DNA from: Truepera sp. bin119
GTDB lineage: Bacteria > Deinococcota > Deinococci > Deinococcales > Trueperaceae
Reading direction: 5' to 3'
NCBI GenBank assembly: GCA_002239005.1
Contig: MPNL01000014.1
Coordinates: 1-64,000, forward strand
DNA: 64,000 bases
The notes beneath the pieces are model-generated. The model did no database searches. It had not been told where the DNA came from and worked only from the letters and a program-made list of their open reading frames with translations. The number at the start of each line of letters is the position of its first letter. Position 1 is the stretch's first letter. The translations under genes and the position numbers were made by a program. Shown here piece after piece: positions 55,535 through 63,891 of the stretch.

Positions 55535-56230
55535 TCTTCCTCCATAATCTTCCCAGCATCTGCGTCGGAGAGTAAGTTGCCTTTAAGCCTGCAGCCTTTC
55601 TGAGCCTCCTTTCGCAAACGAGCGGGTACTTCCGGAAAGTGCCTGGGTACAGGTCCCTGTGCAGTTTGCCCCGCAAGATCCGTGCCAGACGAGTGAGCAC
55701 GGAACGCGGTAGGTGTCCAGCCCGCTCTCCCCGCCTTCAAGAGTCTTCTCGTCTCGGCAAAGGGGTGGCACCACCGCAAGTCAGCGGCAGGCGCTCTCGG
55801 CTCACCGGAAAGCCACCACCGGAGCCGATGATGGCCACCTCATTCAGGTATGGCCATTCCTGGCTCGTGCAGGGCGTCGAGCGCTAATGGCAAGTGAGGC
55901 ACTGGTACGCATGGGTCAGCTAGCCTCATAGGGCTTACGGGCAGATTCATACCCCCACTTCATCCCAGATACCGCTTCCTTCCAACGAGGTCAAAGGGAC
56001 TCAATACAGCTACCCAAGCGGGATCACCGTATATCGTTATGACGGGTCATCACAGTAGCCAACGCTGCTCGCCGCCCAACCACCCCTCTGAGGCCGTTCA
56101 GGCTGTCGCCCGGCTCACAGTGTAGCAGATGGAACCAGATAGTTTGCCACTTGATCTGGAAGCGGTCAGGGTCACAATGGCGGAGTAGGTACACCAGGTC
56201 GGAGACCTTGTCCAGCGACCGTCAGCACCA
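55535..56230. other. Intergenic region with an unexplained open frame
   Basis: About 700 bp without a clear gene. On the minus strand, 56024-56218 is an open frame reading SLDKVSDLVYLLRHCDPDRF and QIKWQTIWFHLLHCEPGDSL, protein-like but without a start codon, directly after the sulfatase stop. It may be a gene fragment. The promoter of the ABC operon should lie near 55540-55600, but I see no clear boxes. Confidence 0.4.
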
Positions 56231-57769
56231 TCAGTCCGTCCCGGGGCCAGCGTATGGTGCGTGTTCGAAGCGGCACGGCTCCTCGGCGACGCGGGGATCG
56301 TTCTGCTCCCGGAGGACCCTCATGAGCCTCTCTGAGAGGCTCTGCCGGACCTGCTCGTAGGCGGGGTCGGCAGCGACGTTGTGGAGGTAGTCGGGGTCGA
56401 CCCGGAGGTCGTAGAGTTCCTCGTGGGGACGCTTGCCGAAGCCGAGTTCGAATAGTTCCACCAGGTCAGGATCGGCGCGGTGGTGGATCATCCAGGCCTT
56501 GGTCGGGCTGGCGTCTAAGTCTGGATAGGCGGCGCGAGTATCGCTTGCAAGGGTGTCGTAGTCGGGTGCCTCGGCGTGGGGGTCGTCGAGTCCGGCGGGG
56601 TCTCCGGCGGGCCAGCGGTCGGGGGCGAAGTTGTGGATGTAGAGGTGGTCCCGGGTCCGGACCGAGCGCTGGGGGTAGGGCAGATTGCCCCCGCGGGCCG
56701 TGTCCACATGCCGCTCGCGCCCGGTGATCACGAAGTCCCGGTCGGCCTCCACCTGACCCTGGGCGGTGCTCTCGAGCAGGGGTAGCAGGCTCCGGGCGGT
56801 CATGGTGTCAGGGATGTCCACGCCTGCGGCGTCGAGGAAGGTGGGCCCCAAGTCCATCAGGTTGACGAAGTCATCGACGACCCGCCCGGCCGGGATTCGC
56901 CCCGGCCAGCGGGCGGCGAGCGCTACCTCGCAGCCGAGGTCGTAGAGGTTGCACTTGGCGCGCGGGAGGCCGGGGATGCCGTGGTCGCCACTTACTACGA
57001 TCAGGGTGTTGTCGAGTTCGCCGATCGCCTCGAGCCGCTCGAGCAGGACCCCCAGACCTGCGTCGACGGCGAGACATTCGCCGAGATAGTCGCAGACATC
57101 CTCGCGGACCTCATGAACATCTGGCAGGAACGCTGGGAGGCGCCCCTTGAGGTCGTCGGGGTCGAGGTCCCACAGGGCTTTGCCGGAGCCCCGTTCCCAG
57201 CTGCGGTGGGTGTTGGTCGGGCCCCACCAGTAGCAGAAGGGCCGGTCGTCCTCGCGGGGCTCCAGGAAGGCGTCGAAATTGGCCCGGGTCTCGTCGAGGA
57301 GCGTCCGCTTGGCAGCCTCGACACCCTGCTCGGGCGCCCACTCGGTTGCGGCGTGGGAGAAGCGGCCGAACTCCCTCCCGGCAGGCTCGAAGCGGGTCCG
57401 TTCGGCGCCGTAGGGGGCGTTGAGGGCCCGGCCCGGTGACCAGACCTTGTAGGTGTAGCCGATATGATAGCCGGCCTCCTCGAGGGTGAGCGGGTAGGTG
57501 GGGATGGTCTCGTCCCAGACGGCCCCTAGCAGGATGGCGCCGAGCCCGGTCTGCCAGAAGTACTGGCCCGCCAGGATGGAGCTGCGGCACGGGGTGCAAC
57601 TCGGGGCGGGCACGAAAGCGTTGCGGAACAGCACCCCCTCTCGGGCGACCCGGTCGAAGTGGGGGGTGTCGATGAGAGCGTTGAGGGAGTCGGGGCCCTC
57701 GAAGGGCCGGTAGGCGCTGGCGTAGCGGCCCCAATCATCGGCGAAGGCGAACACGATGTTGGGTCTCAT
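56231..57769 (-). CDS. Sulfatase (arylsulfatase/choline-sulfatase superfamily)
   Basis: A 512-aa type I sulfatase. MRPNIVFAFADDWGRYASAY has the metal-binding Asp pair; SCTPCRSSILAG is the signature C-x-P-x-R, so the Cys must become formylglycine. LIVVSGDHGIPGLPR carries further ligands. No signal peptide, so probably cytosolic and acting on an imported sulfate ester. ATG lies 6 nt after TATAGT, so leaderless. Divergent from the amidase. Confidence 0.92.
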   Translation of the reverse strand: MRPNIVFAFADDWGRYASAYRPFEGPDSLNALIDTPHFDRVAREGVLFRNAFVPAPSCTPCRSSILAGQYFWQTGLGAILLGAVWDETIPTYPLTLEEAGYHIGYTYKVWSPGRALNAPYGAERTRFEPAGREFGRFSHAATEWAPEQGVEAAKRTLLDETRANFDAFLEPREDDRPFCYWWGPTNTHRSWERGSGKALWDLDPDDLKGRLPAFLPDVHEVREDVCDYLGECLAVDAGLGVLLERLEAIGELDNTLIVVSGDHGIPGLPRAKCNLYDLGCEVALAARWPGRIPAGRVVDDFVNLMDLGPTFLDAAGVDIPDTMTARSLLPLLESTAQGQVEADRDFVITGRERHVDTARGGNLPYPQRSVRTRDHLYIHNFAPDRWPAGDPAGLDDPHAEAPDYDTLASDTRAAYPDLDASPTKAWMIHHRADPDLVELFELGFGKRPHEELYDLRVDPDYLHNVAADPAYEQVRQSLSERLMRVLREQNDPRVAEEPCRFEHAPYAGPGTD

Positions 57770-57775
57770 CGATCC

Positions 57776-57781
57776 ACTATA
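57776..57781 (-). promoter_or_regulatory. -10 box for leaderless sulfatase mRNA
   Basis: TATAGT on the minus strand ends 6 nt before the ATG at 57769. Confidence 0.5.
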
Positions 57782-58009
57782 AGCTTCGCTCCCGCTCAGG
57801 GATCTCCGGCAGCCGCTCCTAGGCCAACCCTCGACATAAGGGACCTTCGTCCCCCGCCCGCGCCGTGGGGCTCGCCCTCTAGCGGCGGGCGCAGGATGTT
57901 GTCCCGGTCCCTACGCCGTCATCCGCTGGGAGGCAGAATGCCCTGATGGGGTAGACTACCGGCAGGAGCAGGACCGCCGGATCTGGCTGTGAGTGGAGGA
58001 GGGTGCCTC

Positions 58010-59506
58010 ATGGAGGTGCAGGAACGAAGTATCGCCGCGTTGCAGGAATCCATGATACAGGGCGAGTTGAGCGCTGTCGAGCTTTGCCAGGCCTACCTGG
58101 AGCGAATTGAGGAGTTCGACCGGGCCGGGCCCACGCTCCGCTCGGTGATCGAGGTGAATCCCGATGCCCTCGAGATCGCTGCCGAGCTCGACCGGGAACG
58201 CTTGGAGCGGGGTCCCCGCGGCCCCCTGCACGGCATCCCCATCCTGGTCAAGGACAATATCGACAGCGCCGATCGGATGATGACTACTGCGGGCTCCCTC
58301 GCCCTCGAGGGCAACATCGCACCCAGGGATGCGTTCGTGGTCAGCAGGTTGCGCGCTGCGGGAGCGGTGCTGCTCGGGAAGACCAACCTCAGCGAGTGGG
58401 CCAACTTCCGCTCCCGGCGCAGCACCAGCGGCTGGAGTAGCCGGGGGGGGCAGGTGCGCAACCCGTATGCGCTCGACCGGAGCCCCTGCGGTTCGAGTTC
58501 TGGCTCGGGTGTGGCGGCGGCCGCTAGCCTCGCCGCTGCAACCGTCGGTACCGAGACCGACGGCTCCATCGTCTGCCCCTCTGCCGTCAACGGGGTGGTC
58601 GGCATCAAGCCCACAATCGGGCTGGTGAGTCGCTCGGGGATAGTGCCGATCGCCCACTCGCAGGATACTGCCGGGCCGATGGCGCGCACCGTTGAGGACG
58701 CCGCCACGCTGCTCACCGCGCTCGCCGGGTACGACCCACGCGACCCCGTCACCCAGGAGGGGGTGGGCAAGGAGGTCGACTACCGCGCGTGCCTCGACGA
58801 GGGTGGCCTCGAGGGTGCCCGGCTGGGCGTGGCCCGCACCTACTTCGGCAAGCATGAGCGGGTCGACGAGGTGATCGAGGAGGCCATCGGCAGACTGGAG
58901 GTTCTGGGGGCGGAGATTGTCGATCCGGTGTACGTAGGCGACCTGAGCCTGTTCATGGAACCCGAACGCGAACTCCTGCACTACGAGTTCAAGGCCGATC
59001 TGAACGCCTACCTCGCCGAGCACCCCGGAGCGAGGGTCCGGAACCTCGAAGAGGTGATCGCCTTCAACGAGGCGAACGCCGACAGGGTGATGCCCTACTT
59101 CCGACAGGAGCGCCACGAGTTGGCCCAGGGGAAGGGTGACCTGAGTGAGCAGGCCTACCTCGAGGCGAAGGCCGAGTGTCTGAGGCTAGCGCGCACCGAG
59201 GGGATCGACCAGGCTGTCCGCGAGTACCGGCTCGACGCCATCATTGCGCCGACAGCGCCCCTCCCCTGGCTGATCGACCTGATCGGGGGAGACCCGAGCC
59301 CCGGCGGCTGCTCCTCCCCGGCGGCGATGGCGGGCTATCCCCATATCACGGTCCCTGCAGGCTACGCGTACGGGCTGCCGGTGGGCCTCTCCTTCTTCTC
59401 CGGGCCCTACCGGGAGTGCGATCTCATCCGCTACGCCTACGCCTTCGAGCAGGCGGCCCGAGTCCGGCAGCCTCCGACCTATCTGGAGCATGCGGATCTA
59501 GGCTAA
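58010..59506 (+). CDS. Amidase (amidase-signature family)
   Basis: A 498-aa serine hydrolase with the Ser-Ser-Lys triad: Lys in ILVKDNIDSADRMMTTAGS, Ser pair in GSSSGSGVAAAASL and VGTETDGSIVCP. The C-terminal HITVPAGYAYGLPVGLSFF is typical of amidases near AmiE/peptide amidases; the substrate is unknown. ATG 58010 has AGGAGG upstream and is preferred over the GTG seven codons earlier. Confidence 0.92.
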   Translation: MEVQERSIAALQESMIQGELSAVELCQAYLERIEEFDRAGPTLRSVIEVNPDALEIAAELDRERLERGPRGPLHGIPILVKDNIDSADRMMTTAGSLALEGNIAPRDAFVVSRLRAAGAVLLGKTNLSEWANFRSRRSTSGWSSRGGQVRNPYALDRSPCGSSSGSGVAAAASLAAATVGTETDGSIVCPSAVNGVVGIKPTIGLVSRSGIVPIAHSQDTAGPMARTVEDAATLLTALAGYDPRDPVTQEGVGKEVDYRACLDEGGLEGARLGVARTYFGKHERVDEVIEEAIGRLEVLGAEIVDPVYVGDLSLFMEPERELLHYEFKADLNAYLAEHPGARVRNLEEVIAFNEANADRVMPYFRQERHELAQGKGDLSEQAYLEAKAECLRLARTEGIDQAVREYRLDAIIAPTAPLPWLIDLIGGDPSPGGCSSPAAMAGYPHITVPAGYAYGLPVGLSFFSGPYRECDLIRYAYAFEQAARVRQPPTYLEHADLG

Positions 59507-59632
59507 ATTAGCTCAGTCTGGGTAGTGTTTCCCAGGTCGGCATACCTTTTGCCCTCGCAGGTGGCTGTCGACTGCTGAGGAGGACCGACCCCTCCAACAG
59601 AGTCGAAGACGCCCCCTCACCGCTCTCCACGC

Positions 59633-59662
59633 CCCCCTCTCTGAAACGGTACCGAGAGGGGG
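59633..59662 (+). terminator. Stem-loop after the amidase gene
   Basis: Perfect 9-bp stem (CCCCCTCTC 59633-59641, GAGAGGGGG 59654-59662), 12-nt loop, followed by CTCTGTTG. Weak T-tract; likely terminator of the amidase unit. Confidence 0.5.
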
Positions 59663-59751
59663 CTCTGTTGCGGACATGGTCAGGTCTTCGCAACTTGGTG
59701 GAGCTGCCCTTGCGCCCTTAGGGACCAGGAACGATTCCGATCGGTCAGAGG

Positions 59752-59780
59752 TTGACAGAGCCGGCGGCGGGTAGTACTCT
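59752..59780 (+). promoter_or_regulatory. Promoter of the iron-type binding protein gene
   Basis: Perfect -35 TTGACA (59752-59757), 17-bp spacer, TACTCT (59775-59780). The start site should fall at about 59787, inside the palindrome. Confidence 0.7.
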
Positions 59781-59785
59781 GCCTC

Positions 59786-59812
59786 TAATCCTGAGTAAAG
59801 TACTCAGGATTA
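59786..59812. promoter_or_regulatory. Perfect palindromic operator over the start site
   Basis: Two exact 12-bp arms, TAATCCTGAGTA (59786-59797) and TACTCAGGATTA (59801-59812), around AAG. A repressor bound here would block initiation. The iron-type gene suggests a metal or iron-sulfur regulator. The spacing (GAGTA-N3-TACTC) resembles Rrf2/IscR-like sites more than Fur or DtxR boxes, but this is only a guess. Confidence 0.7.
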
Positions 59813-59877
59813 AAACGGCCTTAACCAGAGGTCCCCACCCGTCCTAAACGGGGAGTGGGTGGAGAAAGGGAAGGACT

Positions 59878-60876
59878 ATGCCCAACCGACTACTGAGAGC
59901 CCTGCTCTTCGCTCTGATCACGACTCTTGGACTCGGCAGCGCTATCGCTCAGACACTCACGGTGTACTCCGGCAGGAACGAAGCGTTCGTCGGCCCCGTC
60001 ATTGAAGCTTTCGAACAGACCACAGGGGTTGACGTTGAGGTGCGCTACGGAGGCACCGCCGCGCTGGCTGCCGTCATCCTTGAAGAGGGCAACCTCAGTC
60101 CTGCCGACGTCTTCCTCGCTCAGGACGCCGGCGCTCTCGGAGCTCTCTCCAGAGAGGGCCTGTTCCAGCGACTCCCCAACATGATCCTCAGCCAGGTCGA
60201 TGCTCGGTTCCGCAGTCCCGAGGGCCTCTGGGTCGGCGTGACCGGTCGTGCCCGGGTGCTGGTCTACAGCACCGAAAACGTCGCTGAGGAGGAGCTGCCC
60301 ATGAGCGTCTTCGAGCTGACCGGTCCCGAGTGGCAAGGCCGGGTCGGTTGGGCTCCCACCAACGGCTCCTTCCAGGCGTTCGTGACCGCCATGCGCGTCG
60401 TGATGGGGGAGGAGCGGACCCGGGAGTGGTTGCAAGGCATGATCGCCAACGGTGTCAAAGACTATCGCAACAATAGCTCACAGGTGGACGCTGTTGGCCG
60501 CGGGGAGATCGACCTGGGACTGGTGAATCACTACTACCTGTTCCGCTTCCTGGCCGAGCGAGGAGAGGACTTCCCTGCTCGTAACCACTTCCCGTCAGAC
60601 GCGGATATCGGGGCGCTCATCAATGTCGCTGGGGCTGGCATCCTGGCTTCGAGCAGCCAGCCGGAGGTGGCTCAGGAATTCATCACCTTCCTCCTGGGCT
60701 CACAGAGTCAGCAGCACTTCACCGATACGGTGTTCGAATACCCCCTCGCAGGTGGGGTAGCGGTGAACCCGCTCCTCCCTCCGCTGGCCGAGTTGGAGAC
60801 TCCTGAGATCGACCTCTCCGATCTCGATGATCTCGAGCGCACCCTCGAGTTGCTGCAGGAGGTCGGTGCCCTCTGA
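59878..60876 (+). CDS. Iron(III)-type ABC transporter substrate-binding protein (FbpA-like)
   Basis: A 332-aa periplasmic receptor: signal peptide LLRALLFALITTLGLGSAIA, then QTLTVYSGRNEAFVGPVIEA. The RYGGTAALAAVILEEGNLSP and YRNNSSQVDAVGRGEIDLGL blocks are typical of FbpA/AfuA; the ligand tyrosines in LVNHYYLFRF fit an iron-binding role. ATG 59878 has GGAAGG upstream. No permease or ATPase gene follows, so it must work with components elsewhere. Confidence 0.9.
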   Translation: MPNRLLRALLFALITTLGLGSAIAQTLTVYSGRNEAFVGPVIEAFEQTTGVDVEVRYGGTAALAAVILEEGNLSPADVFLAQDAGALGALSREGLFQRLPNMILSQVDARFRSPEGLWVGVTGRARVLVYSTENVAEEELPMSVFELTGPEWQGRVGWAPTNGSFQAFVTAMRVVMGEERTREWLQGMIANGVKDYRNNSSQVDAVGRGEIDLGLVNHYYLFRFLAERGEDFPARNHFPSDADIGALINVAGAGILASSSQPEVAQEFITFLLGSQSQQHFTDTVFEYPLAGGVAVNPLLPPLAELETPEIDLSDLDDLERTLELLQEVGAL

Positions 60877-61062
60877 GAAGGTACGGTCTTGAGAACACCA
60901 TATTCGTGAGAGGTTGGAGGAGACCAGGGTCAGGAAGGTGCCTAATGCTCATCACTCAGGTATGTTCGCGACCCATCGGTCCTGGCGAGCAGGACGGAAC
61001 CTGGAAGGAGACTGGCGATAGACGGTAGGCCGAGTCCATCGTCAGCGGCGGTAGCCGGGCAA

Positions 61063-61725
61063 TTGCCGGACCGACCAGCCCGCCTAGCCGGAGTCCTGCT
61101 GCTGCTCACTGCGTCCGCCACGGCGGTGATGGTTATCGCCCGCGTCGTGGCGGACGCCGATCAGGCTACCTTGCAGGCGTCGCTGCGCGCGGTCGCCGAC
61201 AATAGGGCTGTGTACGGCCTCTCGGGGATAGCCAGGCTCCTCTCAGGCCTGACCCTCCTCGTCGCTGGCCGGTTCCTGCTATGGACCTGGATCATCCGGG
61301 GACGCTGGGCGACCCCTCTGGTCCCCTACCTGTTCATCCTGTCCGGCGTCTGCACCGCCATATCGGGAGCGTGCGCCGTCCTGATTGCCGTCTACGCAGC
61401 GCCCACCGTCGCAGCGGCGCCCCTGATTGAGGTGGTGTCCAGTCTGCGGTGGATTGCCGGCAAGGCGGGATTCGCTGCCGCCGGTATAGCGCTTATCGTC
61501 GCAGCCCGCTATCAGTGGCGAGTGGGTGGCACGCTAAAGAGAGTGGCTCCCGTGTCGGCGGTGATCGGCGTCGCCATGCAGTTCATCTGGCTGGATGCGG
61601 CGACCATCATGCACCGGGTGGGGGGCGCCGCCTTCTTCCTCTGGTTGCTGGTCATCGGGACGATGCTCGCCGCTGGCCGCGTCGAACGACGCTTCATTGC
61701 GACCTACGGTGGCGGTGAGGACTAA
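61063..61725 (+). CDS. Polytopic membrane protein, DUF4386-like
   Basis: A 220-aa hydrophobic protein with about six helices (for example LAGVLLLLTASATAVMVIAR; VGGAAFFLWLLVIGTMLAAG). It resembles DUF4386-type proteins; function unknown. The start is doubtful: the TTG at 61063 lacks a ribosome site, while AAGGAG at 61005-61010 lies 7 nt before an in-frame ATA at 61018. Confidence 0.65.
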   Translation: MPDRPARLAGVLLLLTASATAVMVIARVVADADQATLQASLRAVADNRAVYGLSGIARLLSGLTLLVAGRFLLWTWIIRGRWATPLVPYLFILSGVCTAISGACAVLIAVYAAPTVAAAPLIEVVSSLRWIAGKAGFAAAGIALIVAARYQWRVGGTLKRVAPVSAVIGVAMQFIWLDAATIMHRVGGAAFFLWLLVIGTMLAAGRVERRFIATYGGGED

Positions 61726-61763
61726 CTTAGAAGTTTGCGGGCGATTTCTGGATAGGCTCTTAT

Positions 61764-62540
61764 TCAAAGGCTTTGTAGCTCTATGTCAGCGTAGGTGATG
61801 TAAGCCGGATACGGGTTTTCTGAGTGGATGCTGTCGTTGTCATCAGCGGGAGCAACCTGTCGTTGGACGATTCGTCCGGGGAGGGCCTCAATAGGTGCTG
61901 TGAACATTGGCCCGTCGACAACGCAAGTATGAAACTCACCGTTCTCCCCAAGTGGGTCTATCTCGCTGGGCAGATCGGTGAGGAACTGGCGGTCGAACCA
62001 TCTGCCTACGAACCCGCTTGGTAGCTTGAGGGGATTGCCAGCGGTTACGACCGCGCGCACTCCGGACGCGATCATCGTCTTGGCGAGGTCGGCGGTGTCT
62101 TCTCCCCATATCGGGAAGAGCGGTCTGATACCGGTATCGCTGAGTCTCTCTTCCCGGTAGCGGCGGATATCTTCCAGGAACAGGTCACCGAACGCGACGT
62201 GCGATACGGTCAAGTGTTGTGGCAATGCCTGAACCTGTTCCAGAAAGCGCTGCATGGCGGCCTCATATTGGGCGTTGGAACATGGAGACGGTATCGGCAT
62301 CTCGTAGAGGGGTAGGCCGAGTCTTTCAGATTGCAGTTTCAGGATCCGGCGTGGTGTGGAGTGGATGGATACGCGGTTGAAGGTTGTCGTTACGGTCGTG
62401 AATATGCCGCGTACGTCGTAGCGCTCGGGCTGTTGTCGGAGGGTGTGAAGCGCCCAAGCGGAGTCCTTGCCAGAAGACCAAGAGACGAGGACAGGTATGG
62501 CTGGCACCGGGGTGATTGTGGGGGCTGTGCTCACTATCAT
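61764..62540 (-). CDS. ATP-pyrophosphatase of the diphthine-ammonia ligase family (DUF71)
   Basis: A 258-aa adenylating enzyme with the PP-loop WSSGKDSAWALHTLR near residue 22 and the family blocks VSHVAFGDLFLEDIRRYRE and GENGEFHTCVVDGPMF. In archaea and eukaryotes relatives amidate diphthine; bacterial members have no diphthamide and an unknown substrate. It sits 30 bp after the BtuF-like gene, same direction, a pairing that suggests a corrinoid-related role. Confidence 0.88.
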   Translation of the reverse strand: MIVSTAPTITPVPAIPVLVSWSSGKDSAWALHTLRQQPERYDVRGIFTTVTTTFNRVSIHSTPRRILKLQSERLGLPLYEMPIPSPCSNAQYEAAMQRFLEQVQALPQHLTVSHVAFGDLFLEDIRRYREERLSDTGIRPLFPIWGEDTADLAKTMIASGVRAVVTAGNPLKLPSGFVGRWFDRQFLTDLPSEIDPLGENGEFHTCVVDGPMFTAPIEALPGRIVQRQVAPADDNDSIHSENPYPAYITYADIELQSL

Positions 62541-62570
62541 CTTGGTAAGACCTTGATGACCAACGGCTCT

Positions 62571-63485
62571 TCAGACTCGTAGGTACGATCCCGGTACTGC
62601 CATTCCGGCGCACGCTTCGGGATGCAACATCTCGGCGAGGATCTCCGCACTTTCGGCGATGCGCGGCCCGGGCCGGTTGTAATAGGCATTGCCGTCCGCT
62701 ACATACACTCGGTTCTCTTGAACGGCCGGCAACGTCTGCCACAGCGGGTGGGCCATCAGTTGCGGGAGATCCGTCTGCGACTGCGGAATTGGAAAACCGC
62801 ATGGTGTGATAATGAGTACCTCCGGTCGGTAGGCGGCCAAGACATCCCAGGTAATGGCCGGTGTATGCCCCCCTGCATCGACGAGGCCATATTCTCCGCC
62901 CGCAATGTCCACCAATTCGGGAATCCAGTTGCCTGCGACCATCAGGGGATTCAACCATTCCAGGCAGACAACGCGGGGGCGCCGCATATAACGCGTCTTC
63001 TCTTTGACTTTCTGGAGGCGCCCTTGCAGGTTCCGAATCAGTTTCTCTGCGTTTTTCTGCCGACCGGCGGCCTCAGCGACATTACGGATATCTGCCCAGA
63101 TATCACTGAGGTTCCCCGGTCTGAGAGACACAACACTGACATCGAGAGTCAGGAAGGACCGCACCGCATTTTCAACCTCGGAAAGAGAAACGGCGCACAC
63201 CTCACACTGGTCCTGGGTGACGATGACATCCGGCTGCAGTTCTTGTAGGGTGCCGGTTCTCAGGCGGTAGATGCTCAGCCCCTCCTGCACGATCTCGCGT
63301 ACCCGAAGATCGATGTCGCCGCTGGTTCCGTGGGGATCAAGTTTCGGCTCGGTCAAGGTGGGCAGCCCCGCGACATCGGCCGGGTAGTCGCATTCGTGGG
63401 AGACGCTGACCAGGCGCTCTCGCAGCCCAAGCGCACAGACGATTTCCGTGCTACTCGGCAGTAGTGAAACGATGCGGTCTACCAT
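62571..63485 (-). CDS. BtuF-like cobalamin-binding protein without signal peptide
   Basis: A 304-aa helical-backbone metal-receptor fold: MVDRIVSLLPSSTEIVCALG, SHECDYPADVAG, DVIVTQDQCEVCAVSL. It lacks a signal peptide, so unlike true BtuF it should be cytosolic. Family members are annotated as cobalamin-binding. First gene of a two-gene unit with the PP-loop enzyme. I searched the upstream region for B12-riboswitch boxes and found none. Confidence 0.88.
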   Translation of the reverse strand: MVDRIVSLLPSSTEIVCALGLRERLVSVSHECDYPADVAGLPTLTEPKLDPHGTSGDIDLRVREIVQEGLSIYRLRTGTLQELQPDVIVTQDQCEVCAVSLSEVENAVRSFLTLDVSVVSLRPGNLSDIWADIRNVAEAAGRQKNAEKLIRNLQGRLQKVKEKTRYMRRPRVVCLEWLNPLMVAGNWIPELVDIAGGEYGLVDAGGHTPAITWDVLAAYRPEVLIITPCGFPIPQSQTDLPQLMAHPLWQTLPAVQENRVYVADGNAYYNRPGPRIAESAEILAEMLHPEACAGMAVPGSYLRV

Positions 63486-63891
63486 AGGCCACTCAAGGTT
63501 CTTAGCCTATCCGAAAACCCGAAGAGGGCTGGGCTAGCTGCGTCCTAATCCTACCGGGGACCACCTAGTACCTCTACGGCCTCTCTATACTTCAAGCCCC
63601 CCACCCCACCTCCCCAAGACCCCTGGGTGTCGGGAGGCCAGGGAGCTACCGGCCTTGGGGCGAGTTCGGGATTGCGTAGCACGATAGCGCTGGGAGCACC
63701 TCCCATAACCCCTGAGGGTTGGTGTGAGATTCGACCTCACTCTGTCGACCGTGTAGATCCGCTCGTACGAAATCGCTGCTCTGGTATCTCCTGGATTGCG
63801 AAGCACGAAAGATGAGGTTGCACAGAGGACCGGTAGGGTGATAGGCCCTGCTAGTTCGGCGCTTCACTGACAGTTCCGAGTTCGCCCCTGT
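63486..63891. other. Intergenic region with a short direct repeat
   Basis: No gene seen. Two 19-bp near-identical direct repeats (GGATTGCG-x-AGCACGA-x-AG) lie at 63669-63687 and 63793-63811. A T-arm-like hairpin near 63722-63738 has no other tRNA parts. Confidence 0.4.

Noticed and set aside
63722-63738. T-arm-like hairpin with a GTCGAAT loop (minus strand)
   Set aside because: No acceptor, D or anticodon arms around it, and the loop misses T54.
63486-63800. Cobalamin riboswitch upstream of the BtuF-like gene
   Set aside because: I found no B12-box or pairing partner on the minus strand.
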